Counted from the stretch's first letter, positions 1 to 14,190 are shown. The stretch: 64,000 nt of DNA from Undaria pinnatifida (GCA_012845835.1 JABAKD010000016.1:11126507-11190506); one strand, 5' to 3'. Notes: a model not told the origin generated them from the sequence alone. Numbers and translations are program-made.

Positions 1-23
1 CATACATACTTGGTACCTGCGGT

Positions 24-745
24 AGGCTGGCTTTCTTATTTGTGAGGGGACACGTTCTACACTGACTTCAGTACAACAGCTCCCGAGCTTCTTATTTCCC
101 TGAAAATATCAACTTGGCTTTCTTATTACTGCACCTTAAATATTACAGGTAGGTGTCTTGTACGCCTGTAGTACTGCTGTACCAGGTATATCATAAGGCA
201 CGGAAATACTGACCTACAGCAGTAGGTTGGCTTTCGTATTTGGCAGAGGGTTTGTTCTCACAGGTAACTTCAGTATATTGACCAACGAGTTTCTTATTCC
301 TGTAGCTAAATATCACCCTGGCTTTCTTATTACCAGGTTTATTTTTACGTGCCCTGTACTGCTATACATCAGCAGTCGGTCTGCGGCAATGTTATTTGGA
401 TACGAGGTACGAGTCGTACCAGGTCATTGTAGGCTACTGCTCCTGCTGCTTGTGCGCTGCTGGTTGTACTCGAACCTACCAGGTACCAGGTATCATCGCT
501 CTGAGCATGCGATACCTGGTACCTGGTACGTAGTATATACCATACCTGGCCTCTGATTAATCGCGTGCCAGATACCAGATGCAGTACGTAGTACAGGACA
601 TCTAAAAGATACCAGGTACATATATAGTGACCTAGGCTGGCTTTCTTATTTGGGAGAGGGTGCACACTACCTTATTGTACATTAACTTCAGTATAACGTA
701 TCCCGAGTTTCTTATTTTCGTGTAAATAACAGCCTTGGCCTGGCC
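24..745 (+). repeat. Three copies of a ~110 bp dispersed repeat
   Basis: Copies lie at about 24-127, 228-342 and 630-745. Each begins with GGCTTTCTTATTT, followed by a G/A-rich stretch (GAGAGGGTG), then ACTTCAGTA, then CGAGTTTCTTATT, and ends near TTGGCTTTCTTATT. A fourth copy is at about 4984-5080 and a partial one at about 5150-5235. The copies differ by many substitutions, so they are old. The intervening DNA holds several TACCAGGTA words. I see no open reading frame of interest in the first 950 bases. Confidence 0.7.
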
Positions 746-984
746 AATAATCCCATCTATTTTGAAGCTATTGCTTCTGCTGAAGCTTGTTTGTTGTCGC
801 AGCTTGTACACTCGTACACGTGATGTATAGCTCTGAGCATATGATGACTGGTACATGATAACTGGCACCTGGTACAATTGTGGCGGTCGTATTTTCTTGG
901 TTCGGCAGTTCGCAGCTGGCACTAGGCGTATTCAATTCGAAAATTCTCGCTTGCGTTTCCAAAGGTGAAAAACCAGCGTGATTT

Positions 985-3180
985 GGTACCAGGACATGAT
1001 GGTAGACTTGGCGTCAACACCAAGTCAGACGCGACGTATTTGGATGAGGTCAAAGCCGCGAACACTGTGGACGCGCTGACTCACGCGAAAGCTTGTTGGG
1101 TGCAAACGCCATCTTTTTCGCTGGCGGGTATAGTGTCTAGTTTGCTTGGGAAAGAGTTGCCCACGTACCCGACCTCCCGCTTGTCTCGCCGGAGTTCTCC
1201 CCTCAGCGCCCAACTGGTGATACTACTCTAGTTAGCTATGCGCGTGTCCTATTAACGCTCGTTGAACTTTGTTGCCAGCTTGATTGTTGGCGCCATTCTC
1301 TTGAATCTGCTGATAGGTGGAATGTTGATGATGCCTGCCTTTTAAAATCCTTATGGTGCCGTCACGGGTAGAGTATGCCTGCCTGGATGCTTACGCGTCC
1401 GTTCTCGTTTACGTGGAGATCGAGATATTGAAGGATCCCATACGCGGCCCGGTTCCGACCATTTTGCCGCCGGGAACACAGATGCGATTGGGATGTTTTG
1501 TAACATATTCATCGAGACCTTATTTCTTGTACCTTCTTGTTCTGTGGGACGTTACCCATGTTCACCTTGCGGCCGATTGGACACCCCCCCCTGCGACACC
1601 AGCACCGTCGCCGAACCTGAATGCAAGTGCCGCTTACAACGATGACCCCGACTTCTTCGCCACCGAAGCACCTTGCCACGTGGTGGGCTCGCTAGGTAAG
1701 GCCTTACACCGTCCTTGGAAGAAATTGAGCTGAGTTGTCTGACGCCCTGCCCGCATTGGCGTTTCTCATTCTCTTGCTGACGTTGTATTATTCGCCAAAC
1801 ACACCAAACTTTTTCGTTTTTTTTCTTTTTTTTAGATGATGCGGACTCGGACGAGGGCGAAGAGGACGGTGGCGACGGGTATGACTTTGATGCTGGTCAC
1901 GACCGCGCTTGCGACCTAGGAGCCGGAGACGAGATCGGTGGCAATGTCGACCAGGACGACGTGAGTGCTGTAGAGGTGGCAAACATGTTTTGTTTGTTTC
2001 TGAAATCTGCTCGGCGTCAATGTGCGCTTTAAATACGATTTTTTTCCGTTCGAGTGTTCTGAATTCATGTTGATTGTTGCCCAACTGTATCGGGGGGTGG
2101 CCCACACATGCTCAAGGTTCGCTTGGATACCTTTCACGCGCTTCCACGTATCTCGCGCCTAGTGAAGAAGAGTCACGGCGCCTTCAAGCCCTCCATGGCT
2201 TGGTTGAGAGATGCTTGCTATATCGTTAATCTGGAAGACAACAAGGAGGCAAGTGGTTTTGACGTCACTTGTGTCGTTGTTCGGATCAGTGATATGGAGA
2301 GACTTTAGCTGTCGTCGAAAGCAATGCCTGTACTGGGTCATGTGTCGTGGCCATTACGCTCCTGCCGATCTCGCTTCCAACCGCAGGTAGGAAGTGCTCT
2401 TCAAGCGCGAAAAATGGCATCGGAATAGGTGGCAGAGTATATAGAGATGAACTGGACGTGTTTCTTGCGGAATTGTAGGCGGTTGGTGCCCGAGCGGACA
2501 CGATTGTTGACTCGCTTTGGTTCAGTGGTTGATCGGTTCTGCGACGTGATATATGCGAAATCGGGATAAAATCACCTGCGCCCAAAAGCCCTGGAGGTCG
2601 TGAAGCTGCTCCGCAAGCACATCGAAGATTGTTGTCTAAGCAAACCTGACGGCGTGCCGCTGTACTACGCGAAAGGGAAAAGTAAAGCGGGGATCACCAC
2701 TCGTCGCTGTGTCAGAGGTACCAGCAGTACAGGGGCTTGGTGTGTGTTTTGCGTGACTTTTCTATCACTAGCAGGCACAGCAACCATTTCCACCCATAAC
2801 ATTGGCCTCACGGCATAACCCGATGCTCATAGTATTTGCCGTCAAGTATACCTCACGGTTTCGTTTGTTGCAGTGTTTGTAACATGTTGAGTTTTTTCCT
2901 CAGCTTGGTGGTCAACCAGGTAATTCGTGGTATGATGGACCTGACGTAAACCTGTTCAATATGTTTTTCGCCCGCTGTAACTGTTTGTCCTTTTTTTACG
3001 GGTTTTCATCGTTACCTCCGCAGGCTACTATTGCGCTTCTCCTGCGCTGGCCCACTCGATTCTGCTGGAGTTCAATTATCGCTGGAATATTGGGATGGCT
3101 GTGAAGAACCGCGGACTGCCGAAGTAGATTGGAGCGTGCTACGAACAGTTTGAGTTTGATATTATCTAAAGCGACTCGGC
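985..3180 (+). pseudogene. Decayed 3'-5' exonuclease (DEDDy) plus transposase-like gene
   Basis: The fragments read in order on the plus strand. At 985-1231 is the middle of an RNase D/WRN-type exonuclease domain: LGVNTKSDATYLDEV, then SLAGIVSSLLGKELP, then RLSRRSSPLS. After an intron-like gap, 1368-1440 gives EYACLDAYASVLVYVEI, the usual C-terminal YAALDAYAS motif of that domain. 1833-1950 is an acidic exon ending at a GTGAGT donor. 2108-2250 (LDTFHALPRISRLVKKSHG), 2594-2737 (VVKLLRKHIED, VRGTSST) and 3024-3180 (LLEFNYRWNIGMAVKNRGLP) resemble a multi-exon transposon-associated protein I recall from large eukaryotic genomes but cannot name. In-frame stops (after NRGLPK and after FDII) and lost frames show it is broken. 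The exonuclease call is good; the transposase label is inference. Confidence 0.55.
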
Positions 3181-3990
3181 CAGCTGGTCACCGGATAGCC
3201 CGATGTTTCCTGGGTGGGTCTGTGCTCTTGACGTGATAGACACTGGTGAAAGAAGGGACCTTTCTCAGAGATTGTGGGGACCTGATGCTGGGGGTGAGGG
3301 GCCGGTTGATCTTGTCGACCCCCCAACAACGTCAGAATCACTATTTGATGAAATCAAAGGGCACGCCAACGTAAAGTATACGAGGATCTCTATTAGTCAA
3401 CGGCATGCTGCATTGCGTGCTAGGTTGAGGGAAGCTGACGGGGGCGCGATGACTGCGGATGTTGTCGGTAGCGCTGTTTCCGCTGCTGTTTCGCGGAGTT
3501 GGTATGGGGCAGGTATTGTTGGCGTTTGTGGCGGCAGTAAAAGGGGGGGCGCAGCGGCAGGTGCAGGCGTGTCGGCGTCAGCTGCGGAGATGTTGGCGTT
3601 TAGCGGCGGCGGGGATGAGGCTGGGTAGTTTGGCGCCGCCAACCGACGCCCAAGAAGCCCAAGGGCCCACTCCGGGGCCCTCAGATTTTCTTTCACCGCG
3701 GCCACAGTCGACAAGAAGGCGCGTACCAGGAGGCTCACCCTGCCCCGCGTGGGAAGAAGGGGCGGCCCCAATGCAATGTGTCGCGAGAAAACCACCGGCC
3801 CGAGGCCCGCAGACCTGGGAAACTAAATCAGACGAAAAGCTGTGGTGGTCGTGGTGTGAATGTGAAAAGTGCACCGTAGGGTCTACGCACCTGATCGTCG
3901 CTTTATACTCCGGCCCATCTTGGTGTGGTAGGTTAGCGTCTGCAGTGTCGGGTCGAGTTTGCGTTTTGTTAATTCCCAGAGAATAAAAAC
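3181..3990 (+). other. Possible tail of the decayed gene, no intact frame
   Basis: An open stretch reads MFPGWVCALDVID at 3203 and continues to a stop at 3626. An overlapping frame continues to about 3986 with CPAWEEGAAP and a CEKC motif. It may be the shifted C-terminus of the decayed exonuclease/transposase-like gene. The Ala/Gly-rich composition over 3440-3630 looks low-complexity. I cannot support a separate gene. Confidence 0.25.
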
Positions 3991-5458
3991 CGTACGAGTT
4001 TATTATGTTTTTACTTTCGTTTGCGAGCCGGCCGTTTCGTTTTGTGTGGCCCTGGGATTGATTGTCTGTTTCATCTCGGGGGGGGGGGGGGGGAGTCAAC
4101 AGCGATGCTACCACCGTCGTCGACAAAATCGTGACGCACATTTGTTTTGTTTTTCCATTCCCATGTTTTCCTTTTTGCCATCCCTGGGGAGAGGGAAAGA
4201 AGAGGGGGGGGGGGTTACCTGGTACCTACTCGAAGCTATTCCCCACCCCCTGTTATTTCTCATGCTTCGCCGGGCATGATGGGGGTGCTAGATGTCGCCG
4301 GGCGGCAAGAATGGTTCAGTGCAAAGACATACACCATACAAGAGTGTCTATATTGGAAGAACGAAGATTTTTCAAAAGCATCGCCAATCATTTGGTTGAA
4401 CTGGAGTTATACATGGGTCCTATTTTTTGTGGTGTTGTCGTCTATTTTGGCGGAACCACCCGCATCGCTTCCCAGTCGAATATTGTCACCGAAAGCCCTA
4501 CTTCATTCATTCGATACACACCAAGGAGTTCAATGCAAAATAAACACGTTGTATAGCAACGACAACGTTTGTATCACAAACGCATGACAAAATCACTGCT
4601 TTGCGGCTGGTTGGTGATGCTTGCCGTTGTACCAGGTACATATTATGTGATACAGCAGCACTACTTACTTGTTGCAGTAGTAGTGCACAACATAAATAAA
4701 AAAAAACGAACAGGGATAGAGGAAAGCAAGGCTGATACCTTACCAGGAAAGGAAGACAATTGAGAGGCGCTGTGCTGAAGATAGTGTGTAGAACTCACCT
4801 TTTCTCAAATAAGAAATTCAGCCTCGGCCAGAATCATCCCGATTTCTTCCTTTTTTTCCTATTATTATTTCATTTCTACTACTGCTGCTGCTGTAACAGC
4901 CTAGAATAATCTATCTGCACTACACCTACTTGTACAAGAATCAGCCACCTATTTGATCGCGAGAAGCAGGAATCCTGGTTGTGGCTTCGGGTTTCTTATT
5001 TCGGAGAGGGTGTCATCTGCACTAACTTCAGCTTCTGGATTTCTTGTCTTCCTAGAAGTATCAGCTTGCTATTCTTACGTCCCGTACTACTTTTAGAGTG
5101 TTGTGCCGCCGGTCCTCTGATAAGAAACCGAGGTTTTGTTGTTTTTTAGGCTGAATTTCGTACCAGGTATTTTTATGAAAATGATGTGCCCCACACTAAC
5201 TTCAGTATAAAATTTACCGAAGTTCTTATTTCTCCGCAAGAACCTTGCGTGAGCCCCGTTCTTATAAGAGGGAGGCATGCGCGATTTTTTTTATGATGTT
5301 TTTCCATTTTCCGAAACGCCTCCAATTTTTTTTCGCGCTTCGCGCGATTATTTTAATGCCTTACAAAAGTGTCCCTATGTATAGGATCCGTGCCAGTTTT
5401 TCGCGTACTTCTCCCCAGGCCCCACGGCGCAACGACACGGCATCTACGAGCTGAACCG
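3991..5458. other. Intergenic, no gene seen
   Basis: This stretch contains G runs at 4078-4094 and about 4205-4214, several TACCAGGTA words, and the fourth and fifth copies of the left-edge repeat (about 4984-5080 and 5150-5235). The open frames are short and of random composition. Confidence 0.5.
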
Positions 5459-5587
5459 ATGATGCGGCTTCAGACCCTCGCGCTACTGATATTCCTGGTG
5501 CTTGCAGCAATGCTCGCTCCCAGCCACGCGTTCGTGTTTTCACCTGCTGCTGCAACAGCAGGGGCAGGACGAATAGGAGTCCAGCAG
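5459..5587 (+). CDS. First exon with bipartite plastid-targeting presequence; rest of gene not found
   Basis: Forty-three codons start at ATG 5459 and end at a CAG|GTGTGT donor (phase 0). Residues 1-24 form a clear signal peptide: MMRLQ, a hydrophobic run TLALLIFLVLAAML, then APSHA. The predicted cut is followed directly by Phe (FVFSP) and an Ala-rich transit-like stretch. Phe at +1 after the signal peptide is the hallmark of plastid-targeted precursors in stramenopiles with complex plastids. No downstream exon is convincing nearby; a frame at about 5666-5845 could follow an AG but ends quickly. The reading phase is compatible with the thioredoxin exon at 24979, but that would need a 19 kb intron spanning another gene and a Helitron. 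A truncated pseudogene is also possible. Confidence 0.45.
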
Positions 5588-6538
5588 GTGTGTCGTTGTT
5601 GTACGTCATGTACGGTCGGTTTGATCGGTTGGTAAACATTCAGTTAGTTGACTACACGGGCAGCTGCCGACCGCGGCACGGGCGAAGGCAAACCCTCTGT
5701 GCGACATGCGCAGCTCGCTGTGCTCCATGTGCATGTGGGTACTAGTTGGCAGTCCTCGTGCTCTTGGGATGGATCAGGAGTTCCGAACTGGCGGAGATAT
5801 TGGCAGCCACACGAACCGATATTCCCAGTGATCCATTGCCGACGCTAATTCCTCTCACTCGTTCTTATAGAGGTAACTAATATTACGGGAATCGGGATCT
5901 TCAGGACTGGGTCGCTCACAGCGCAGCGGGGAAATTCGACCCCCTCTGAAAACAGTACGTTAACTTCGCGCCCTCATAGCGCGCTCCCAGACGCACGGCC
6001 AGGCTCGCGCCTTCGCAATGCGGCACCTGGTGGCCTAGCGAACAGAATGGCTCGTTGCGTGCGGTCTCGATTGTCCCTGCTGGGTTGGAATCAGCGTCGT
6101 GAAAAGCGCGCCGAACCCCGCAGAACCGACGTCTTTCGTCTTTCGGCAGCAAACCTGCACTTTCATTTGCTTCCGATCGCAAAAAAGTGACAGTCCCGTT
6201 TTGCGGAGTATTGGCGTTGAGGTTGTGTGTTGTCAGCACAGAGAGGGGATGGGCACGCACACCCTCCAAAGCCGAACGTATACCGTCTATTTCACCTCTG
6301 GTGAGGTTTGTTGCACGCGCAGCTTTCACGTAGTAGGTCGATCGCGGGTAACGAGAGCAAGCGCAACCTCAACGATGCCGCTCAACGAAGCTGGGGTGTA
6401 GCTGCTGCTGCTGTGGGTTCTGGATCTTTACCAAAACTTCGACCAAACTTCGTTTTAGTCGCCTCAGCACACCCGCCCGACGCGAACACGCGCACACGCA
6501 CACAATTCAACACAGCAGCCGCTCCCCTCGCAGTAGAC

Positions 6539-8982
<2,444 letters not shown>

Positions 8983-9059
8983 GGTGAGCTCAAGATCAAC
9001 CGGGCAAAGCGCTCCCCTAAACCTTTTATCTGAACGCGAACTTGAAACTTTAACCTTCC

Positions 9060-12000
9060 ATGTCAACCGATCAGCGATGTACTCGCTCGCAACGAAATAC
9101 CCGTCGTGCTGAAATTGCCCGCGAGCGCAGGCGTAGGCGCGCGTGCATTTTAGCGGGGCGGCGCTCACGACGTACCCTTCAAAACGAAACTCGAACGCAG
9201 AACACTAATAACATGGAACGTGATCTCCGCAGTAACAACCTGGACAGCGATTCTGAATCAGAGACTGACGTCGTTGTTCAACATTTTAATCGAATGAGAA
9301 ACCGCATCCCTCGAAGACCCGACCCTAGAGACGTTGCCGCTGCCAATTCCATGGAAGGTTCAGAAGAAAGACTTGGTGTGCAAGCCTTTAATTCCACCAA
9401 CTTTGAGTATCCACTTGAGGCGTACGAACTAAAATACCCGTGCTTGCTACATGAAAGTAACTATACGTGCCAACACTGTGGGTCTGTGCTATGGAAAGAG
9501 GAACGGTCTGGGTCCTATAACTGTTGTAACCGTGGGAGATCTGCCATTCACCGGCTTAAACCTATTCCACAAACATTGTTATCGCTCTTCCAAACCGCAC
9601 GTTTTCGCGAATCACAAAGGGCATATAACGGGTTATTTAGTTTCACAGCTTTGGGAGCAGGAGGCATAGAAAACCGATCGTGGACTCAAGGAAAACCACC
9701 GACAATGCTTACTCTCCATGGTAAAGCATACCATAGAATTTTCGACTTACAGGAGAAGTATCAAAACCAAAATGTTAACAACAGTGCCAGGTTTTACATA
9801 TTCGATTCCGAATTCGCACAGACAACCTCCTCACAACATTTAGATTCACGGATTGCAGGCACTCTAAGATCCCACGTGAACAGCGAGATTAGGTGGGCTC
9901 GAGAATACAGGTCTGCCGTAGACACAATATTAAACACATCAGCGTCAGAGTCCAGTGCGCCTTTTATAGAGTTCAGTGAAGTTAGCAGAGTTAATGATGG
10001 ACCAGTGTTGGGCGAGAATCCGAGTGCAAATGAAATAGCAGCTTTAGTGTTTACCTCAGGGAATCAAAATGATGCGCCGCGAGCAGTTATCACCTATCCA
10101 AGGAACAGCCCAGATAACAAACCACGCTTCCTGCCGCTTTGGAGCTCTGCATATGAAACGCTACAGTTCCCCCTGCTGTTTTTGCATGGAGAAGCAGGTT
10201 GGAGTAAGGGTAACTACAAAGAGAACCCGCCGTTCAAATCTAAAACAATGAACCGGTCAAACACCGAAGCCGTAACGTTTCCCTTCTACTGTAGGCAGCG
10301 TATTCTTTCGGAGCCGATATTTAAGATTAACTGCCGAATCGCTCAGGAATGGGTCTGTGATTCTTTGAGCAGAATGGAAGAAGAGCGTTTGAATTTCGTC
10401 GAAAATAGTGACATGCAGCATAGGCTTGCTTCCAACCGGTCCATTCAAGACGCCCAACCTCATGAACAACCCGGTAAATTGCTTCCTGCTTCTCACCCTG
10501 GCTCACCTGCCAAGCGTAAAAGTGATACAGAAGACGCTCTATGCATCGTGAACAGGCGAGGAAGACCGCATTTGTTCATCACCGTAACTTTCAATGCGGA
10601 TTGGAAAGAGGTGCAAGAAAATTTGCTGCCAGGACAAAGTGCTTATGATCGTCCTGATCTATGTTGTCGTGTTTTCAAATTGAAGATGAAAGAAATTATG
10701 AAGGTTTTAAAGTCTGGCAAAATTTTTGGCGCTTACGACAGCCATTTAGCGGTGACGGAATTCCAAAAGAGGGGGTACCCTCACGCTCACATTCTCATGA
10801 CCTTCAAAAATGCAGGCCCTGATGCCCTAAACGAAATGGACAAATGGGTGTGGGCTCAGCTGCCTGACGAAAACATAGCAGGAGGAAAACTACGTGAAAA
10901 GGTACTCAAATACATGATACACAAGCCGTGTGGGGCAGTTGGAAACATGAGTGCTCCATGCATGCAAGTAAACCGTCACACGAACAAAAAGTGTTGTAAC
11001 AAGTACTTTCCGCAACCATTCAGAAGCATTGCAACCGTCAACGACAAAACTGGACGGGCAGAATATACTCGGAGGAAGAACGGTGACAACCCGACCATAA
11101 GAATGAGAGTAAACAACCAATGGAAAAGTGTTAGGATAGGAAACGAGTGGGTGGTGCCGTACAACCCCATGTTGCTCATGATGTTTGACTGCCACATTTG
11201 TGTTGATGTCGTCACCGCAACATCATGCGTTAAATACGTGTTCAAATATTGTCACAAAGGGGACGCGTTTATTCGAGCAAGGATACAGGGCATTACCTCA
11301 GAAGTTGAACAATATAGAAAAACGAGGTATATTTCAGCCGCAGAGGCGACGTGGAGACTATTAGGTTACCATATGGTGGACAGATACCCTGCGGTAACTA
11401 AGATTCACGCCCATCTTGAAGGAGAGCAACAAATCACTTATCCCAAAAATGCCACCCACGATGATAGACTTGAGATAGCCGCGCAGTCACAGACACACGT
11501 GCTCAGGTACTACATGCGACCGAAAAATCCCTGCTTTTCGGACTTGACCATTCTAGACTATTACGAGCAATACACTATCACCTCGCCCAAAAAAGATGAC
11601 CCTCCGCTTGAGTTTGCTCCGCTTGGCAAATACCTCGATGGATACAAAAACATCGTTTCCAAACGAAAAAACGACGATCACGTTTGCCGAATTTCGTTTC
11701 AGAGTCCAGCGGTGGGAGATCTCTACTACTTGAGGTTGTTACTACACACGATTCCAGCCAGGTCGTTCGCAGAATTACGAACAGTGCAAACAGACACAGG
11801 CGATCCCGTTGTTCACCCTACTTTTCATGATGCCGCCAGAGCAAGAGGTCTCATCACGGGAGACGAAGAGTATTCACTATGTATGGAAGAAGCTTCAGTG
11901 TTTCAAGTTGCGTCCCAGCTCCGTGCTCTTTTCGTTACGCTCATTTTAGATGGTGCGCCAGCACCGAAGCTATGGCGTGACTTTAAGGACAACCTCATCG

Positions 12001-14150
12001 AAGATTTCCTTCTTAGGTTATCCACAGACGATGCCATACAAGCTGCCTTGTGTGAAATAGACCTCAAGCTAAACCAGCATGGTAAATGTAACGAACAAGT
12101 CAACCTTCCAAAGCCTATGCATCCGCGAACTGAATTTGAAAGGATGCGTGATGCCTTCGACCCACAAACATGTGCAGAATACGCAGAGCTGCATGAACCG
12201 CGACTGACCAGTGAGCAGAGCCACATTTACAAAACAGTCTTAGACTCAGTTCGAGCCGATAATGGGTGTCCATTTATGATTGATGCGCCCGCCGGAACTG
12301 GCAAGACATACACAGAAAAATGTATTTCCGCAAGGTTGAGAGGTGAAAGAAAGACAGTGCTCATCGTTGCTTCCACCGGCATCGCCGCCTTACAGCTCCC
12401 TGGAGGCTGGACCGCGCACTCCATGTTCAAATTACCTATGGACGAAGCAATGTCGCCAACCTGCGTATGCAACATAAACACCAACACTCAAAGAGCAGAG
12501 CTAATCCGCAAAGCGGACCTCATCATTTGGGACGAGTTACCTATGACCCACAGATATTGCATTGAGGCCCTCGACAGAACACTTCAAGATCTGATGAAAA
12601 ACAATAAGCTTTTTGGTGGAAAAACTATTTTGTTCAGTGGAGATTGGCGCCAAACAGGGCCAATAGTTAAGAACGGCACCGCCACCGATACCGTCGACGC
12701 AGCCTTTATTTCTAGCCCCCTATGGAAACACGTTAAACGCATGAGACTAACCAAATCGCAACGAGACAAAGATGATCCTCAGTATGCTGCTTTTGTGCGG
12801 GCGATAGGCGAGGGTACCCACCCTACACAATCAATCGACGGCACGGACATGATTGCCTTGAATAACCACAACCTCGATGCCAATGACCACTTCCAGCTCA
12901 AATATACAACAAATTTCGATGAGCTCATGAACTTTGTGTATCCCAATGTCAATGAACAATCGCGCAACTGGGACAAACGCGCCATATTGGCGACCACCAA
13001 CAACGCAATTGACCGTTCTAATGAAGCCATATCGGACTTGCGGCCCGGAGAGTACTGTACATACCTCAGCTCAGATACACTAATAAGTGATGAGACCACG
13101 CCTCACACAGCCTTTGCTTCTCCTGAACACCTCCACCAATTAAACGTGCAAGGTGTCCCTCCCCATGAGCTTTGCCTCAAGTCAGACGGACTTGCGATGA
13201 TCGTGCGAAATCTCAACTTTTCGGAGGGACTCATCAACGGTCAAAAATGCGTTGTCCTCGCAGTTTCCCCAAACAGCCGAGTCCTTCAAGTCGAACTTCT
13301 CACCGAAACATCGCCCCATCCAATTGTTTTGATTCCACGTATAGGCTTTCGTGCGACAGTTGGAAGAAATGGCATCACGTTCATGCGAACACAGTTTCCC
13401 ATCCGAACTTCATATTCCGTCACGGTGAATCGTTCACAGGGACAGACACTTACAAAAATTGGCTTGGACTTGAGATCACCTGCGTTTGGGCATGGTCAAC
13501 TTTACGTCGCGCTCAGCCGTGCGCAAAATCGCCAGTCAATTATGTGCCTTTTACCACAAGAACATATTGTTGACGGCATTCCACACACGGAGAACATTGT
13601 ATACCCTCCTTTCACCGCTGCCGCCACAGGCCAAGCTGTAACACCTCCACCGTATCAACCTCCAAACACCTCGCCTCCTGCGCCCTCCAATGCCTCCTCT
13701 CAACCGTCAAGTGACAGCCAAACTCCACCTCCAACATGGACAGTCGTCGACGAAATTGGGGATGGAGCATGCGGATTTCGCGGCATAGCACGACGAATAT
13801 ACAACGACCCAAACAGACACTACCAAGTACGCTCGGAAATACTCCAATACATGAACGAAAACCGCAACGACCCTAACTTGCTAAACGCCATTTCCGCTGG
13901 CATGAACCATGAACTACTCCAAGCCCTTGGTGAACCGCCACAACAGTATACATCATATGATAACTACCTCTCCATCATGTCTCACCCGCGAGCTTACCTT
14001 GGTGAGCCAGAAATTTACGCATGCATGCAACGATACAACATACCCATAAACGTTACTATCGGAAACAACCCCGACCAAATCCTCAAAACGCCGACCCTTC
14101 TACCATACACCTGCACTATCAACCACAATCACGTCATTACTCTTCCCTAA
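9060..14150 (+). CDS. Helitron Rep/PIF1-type helicase with C-terminal OTU protease domain, 1,696 aa
   Basis: One uninterrupted reading frame encodes a rolling-circle transposase. It starts with an Arg-rich leader (residues 1-50) and an acidic stretch. The Rep domain shows HLFITVTFNADW (about 504), the metal-binding PHAH motif (574-577), and the paired catalytic tyrosines in KYVFKYCHKG (Tyr726 and Tyr730). A PIF1-family SF1 helicase follows: Walker A APAGTGKT (1076-1083), IIWDELPM (about 1154), NRSQGQT and the final SRAQN motif. After a Pro-rich linker, residues about 1560-1696 form an OTU-like cysteine protease: DGACGFR with Cys1571, and a C-terminal NHNH carrying the likely His. OTU fusions are known in some Helitrons. 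ATG 9060 gives the longest form; ATG 9213 is an alternative start. No stop or frameshift is seen, so the copy is probably young. Confidence 0.93.
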   Translation: MSTDQRCTRSQRNTRRAEIARERRRRRACILAGRRSRRTLQNETRTQNTNNMERDLRSNNLDSDSESETDVVVQHFNRMRNRIPRRPDPRDVAAANSMEGSEERLGVQAFNSTNFEYPLEAYELKYPCLLHESNYTCQHCGSVLWKEERSGSYNCCNRGRSAIHRLKPIPQTLLSLFQTARFRESQRAYNGLFSFTALGAGGIENRSWTQGKPPTMLTLHGKAYHRIFDLQEKYQNQNVNNSARFYIFDSEFAQTTSSQHLDSRIAGTLRSHVNSEIRWAREYRSAVDTILNTSASESSAPFIEFSEVSRVNDGPVLGENPSANEIAALVFTSGNQNDAPRAVITYPRNSPDNKPRFLPLWSSAYETLQFPLLFLHGEAGWSKGNYKENPPFKSKTMNRSNTEAVTFPFYCRQRILSEPIFKINCRIAQEWVCDSLSRMEEERLNFVENSDMQHRLASNRSIQDAQPHEQPGKLLPASHPGSPAKRKSDTEDALCIVNRRGRPHLFITVTFNADWKEVQENLLPGQSAYDRPDLCCRVFKLKMKEIMKVLKSGKIFGAYDSHLAVTEFQKRGYPHAHILMTFKNAGPDALNEMDKWVWAQLPDENIAGGKLREKVLKYMIHKPCGAVGNMSAPCMQVNRHTNKKCCNKYFPQPFRSIATVNDKTGRAEYTRRKNGDNPTIRMRVNNQWKSVRIGNEWVVPYNPMLLMMFDCHICVDVVTATSCVKYVFKYCHKGDAFIRARIQGITSEVEQYRKTRYISAAEATWRLLGYHMVDRYPAVTKIHAHLEGEQQITYPKNATHDDRLEIAAQSQTHVLRYYMRPKNPCFSDLTILDYYEQYTITSPKKDDPPLEFAPLGKYLDGYKNIVSKRKNDDHVCRISFQSPAVGDLYYLRLLLHTIPARSFAELRTVQTDTGDPVVHPTFHDAARARGLITGDEEYSLCMEEASVFQVASQLRALFVTLILDGAPAPKLWRDFKDNLIEDFLLRLSTDDAIQAALCEIDLKLNQHGKCNEQVNLPKPMHPRTEFERMRDAFDPQTCAEYAELHEPRLTSEQSHIYKTVLDSVRADNGCPFMIDAPAGTGKTYTEKCISARLRGERKTVLIVASTGIAALQLPGGWTAHSMFKLPMDEAMSPTCVCNINTNTQRAELIRKADLIIWDELPMTHRYCIEALDRTLQDLMKNNKLFGGKTILFSGDWRQTGPIVKNGTATDTVDAAFISSPLWKHVKRMRLTKSQRDKDDPQYAAFVRAIGEGTHPTQSIDGTDMIALNNHNLDANDHFQLKYTTNFDELMNFVYPNVNEQSRNWDKRAILATTNNAIDRSNEAISDLRPGEYCTYLSSDTLISDETTPHTAFASPEHLHQLNVQGVPPHELCLKSDGLAMIVRNLNFSEGLINGQKCVVLAVSPNSRVLQVELLTETSPHPIVLIPRIGFRATVGRNGITFMRTQFPIRTSYSVTVNRSQGQTLTKIGLDLRSPAFGHGQLYVALSRAQNRQSIMCLLPQEHIVDGIPHTENIVYPPFTAAATGQAVTPPPYQPPNTSPPAPSNASSQPSSDSQTPPPTWTVVDEIGDGACGFRGIARRIYNDPNRHYQVRSEILQYMNENRNDPNLLNAISAGMNHELLQALGEPPQQYTSYDNYLSIMSHPRAYLGEPEIYACMQRYNIPINVTIGNNPDQILKTPTLLPYTCTINHNHVITLP

Positions 14151-14190
14151 TCCTAAATAACCCTTCCACCGACCATCCGCCTGTCGCAGC

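Noticed and set aside
3578..4141. 187-codon minus-strand ORF
   Set aside because: Shadow of the GC-rich plus-strand relic; no splice partners or recognisable motifs.
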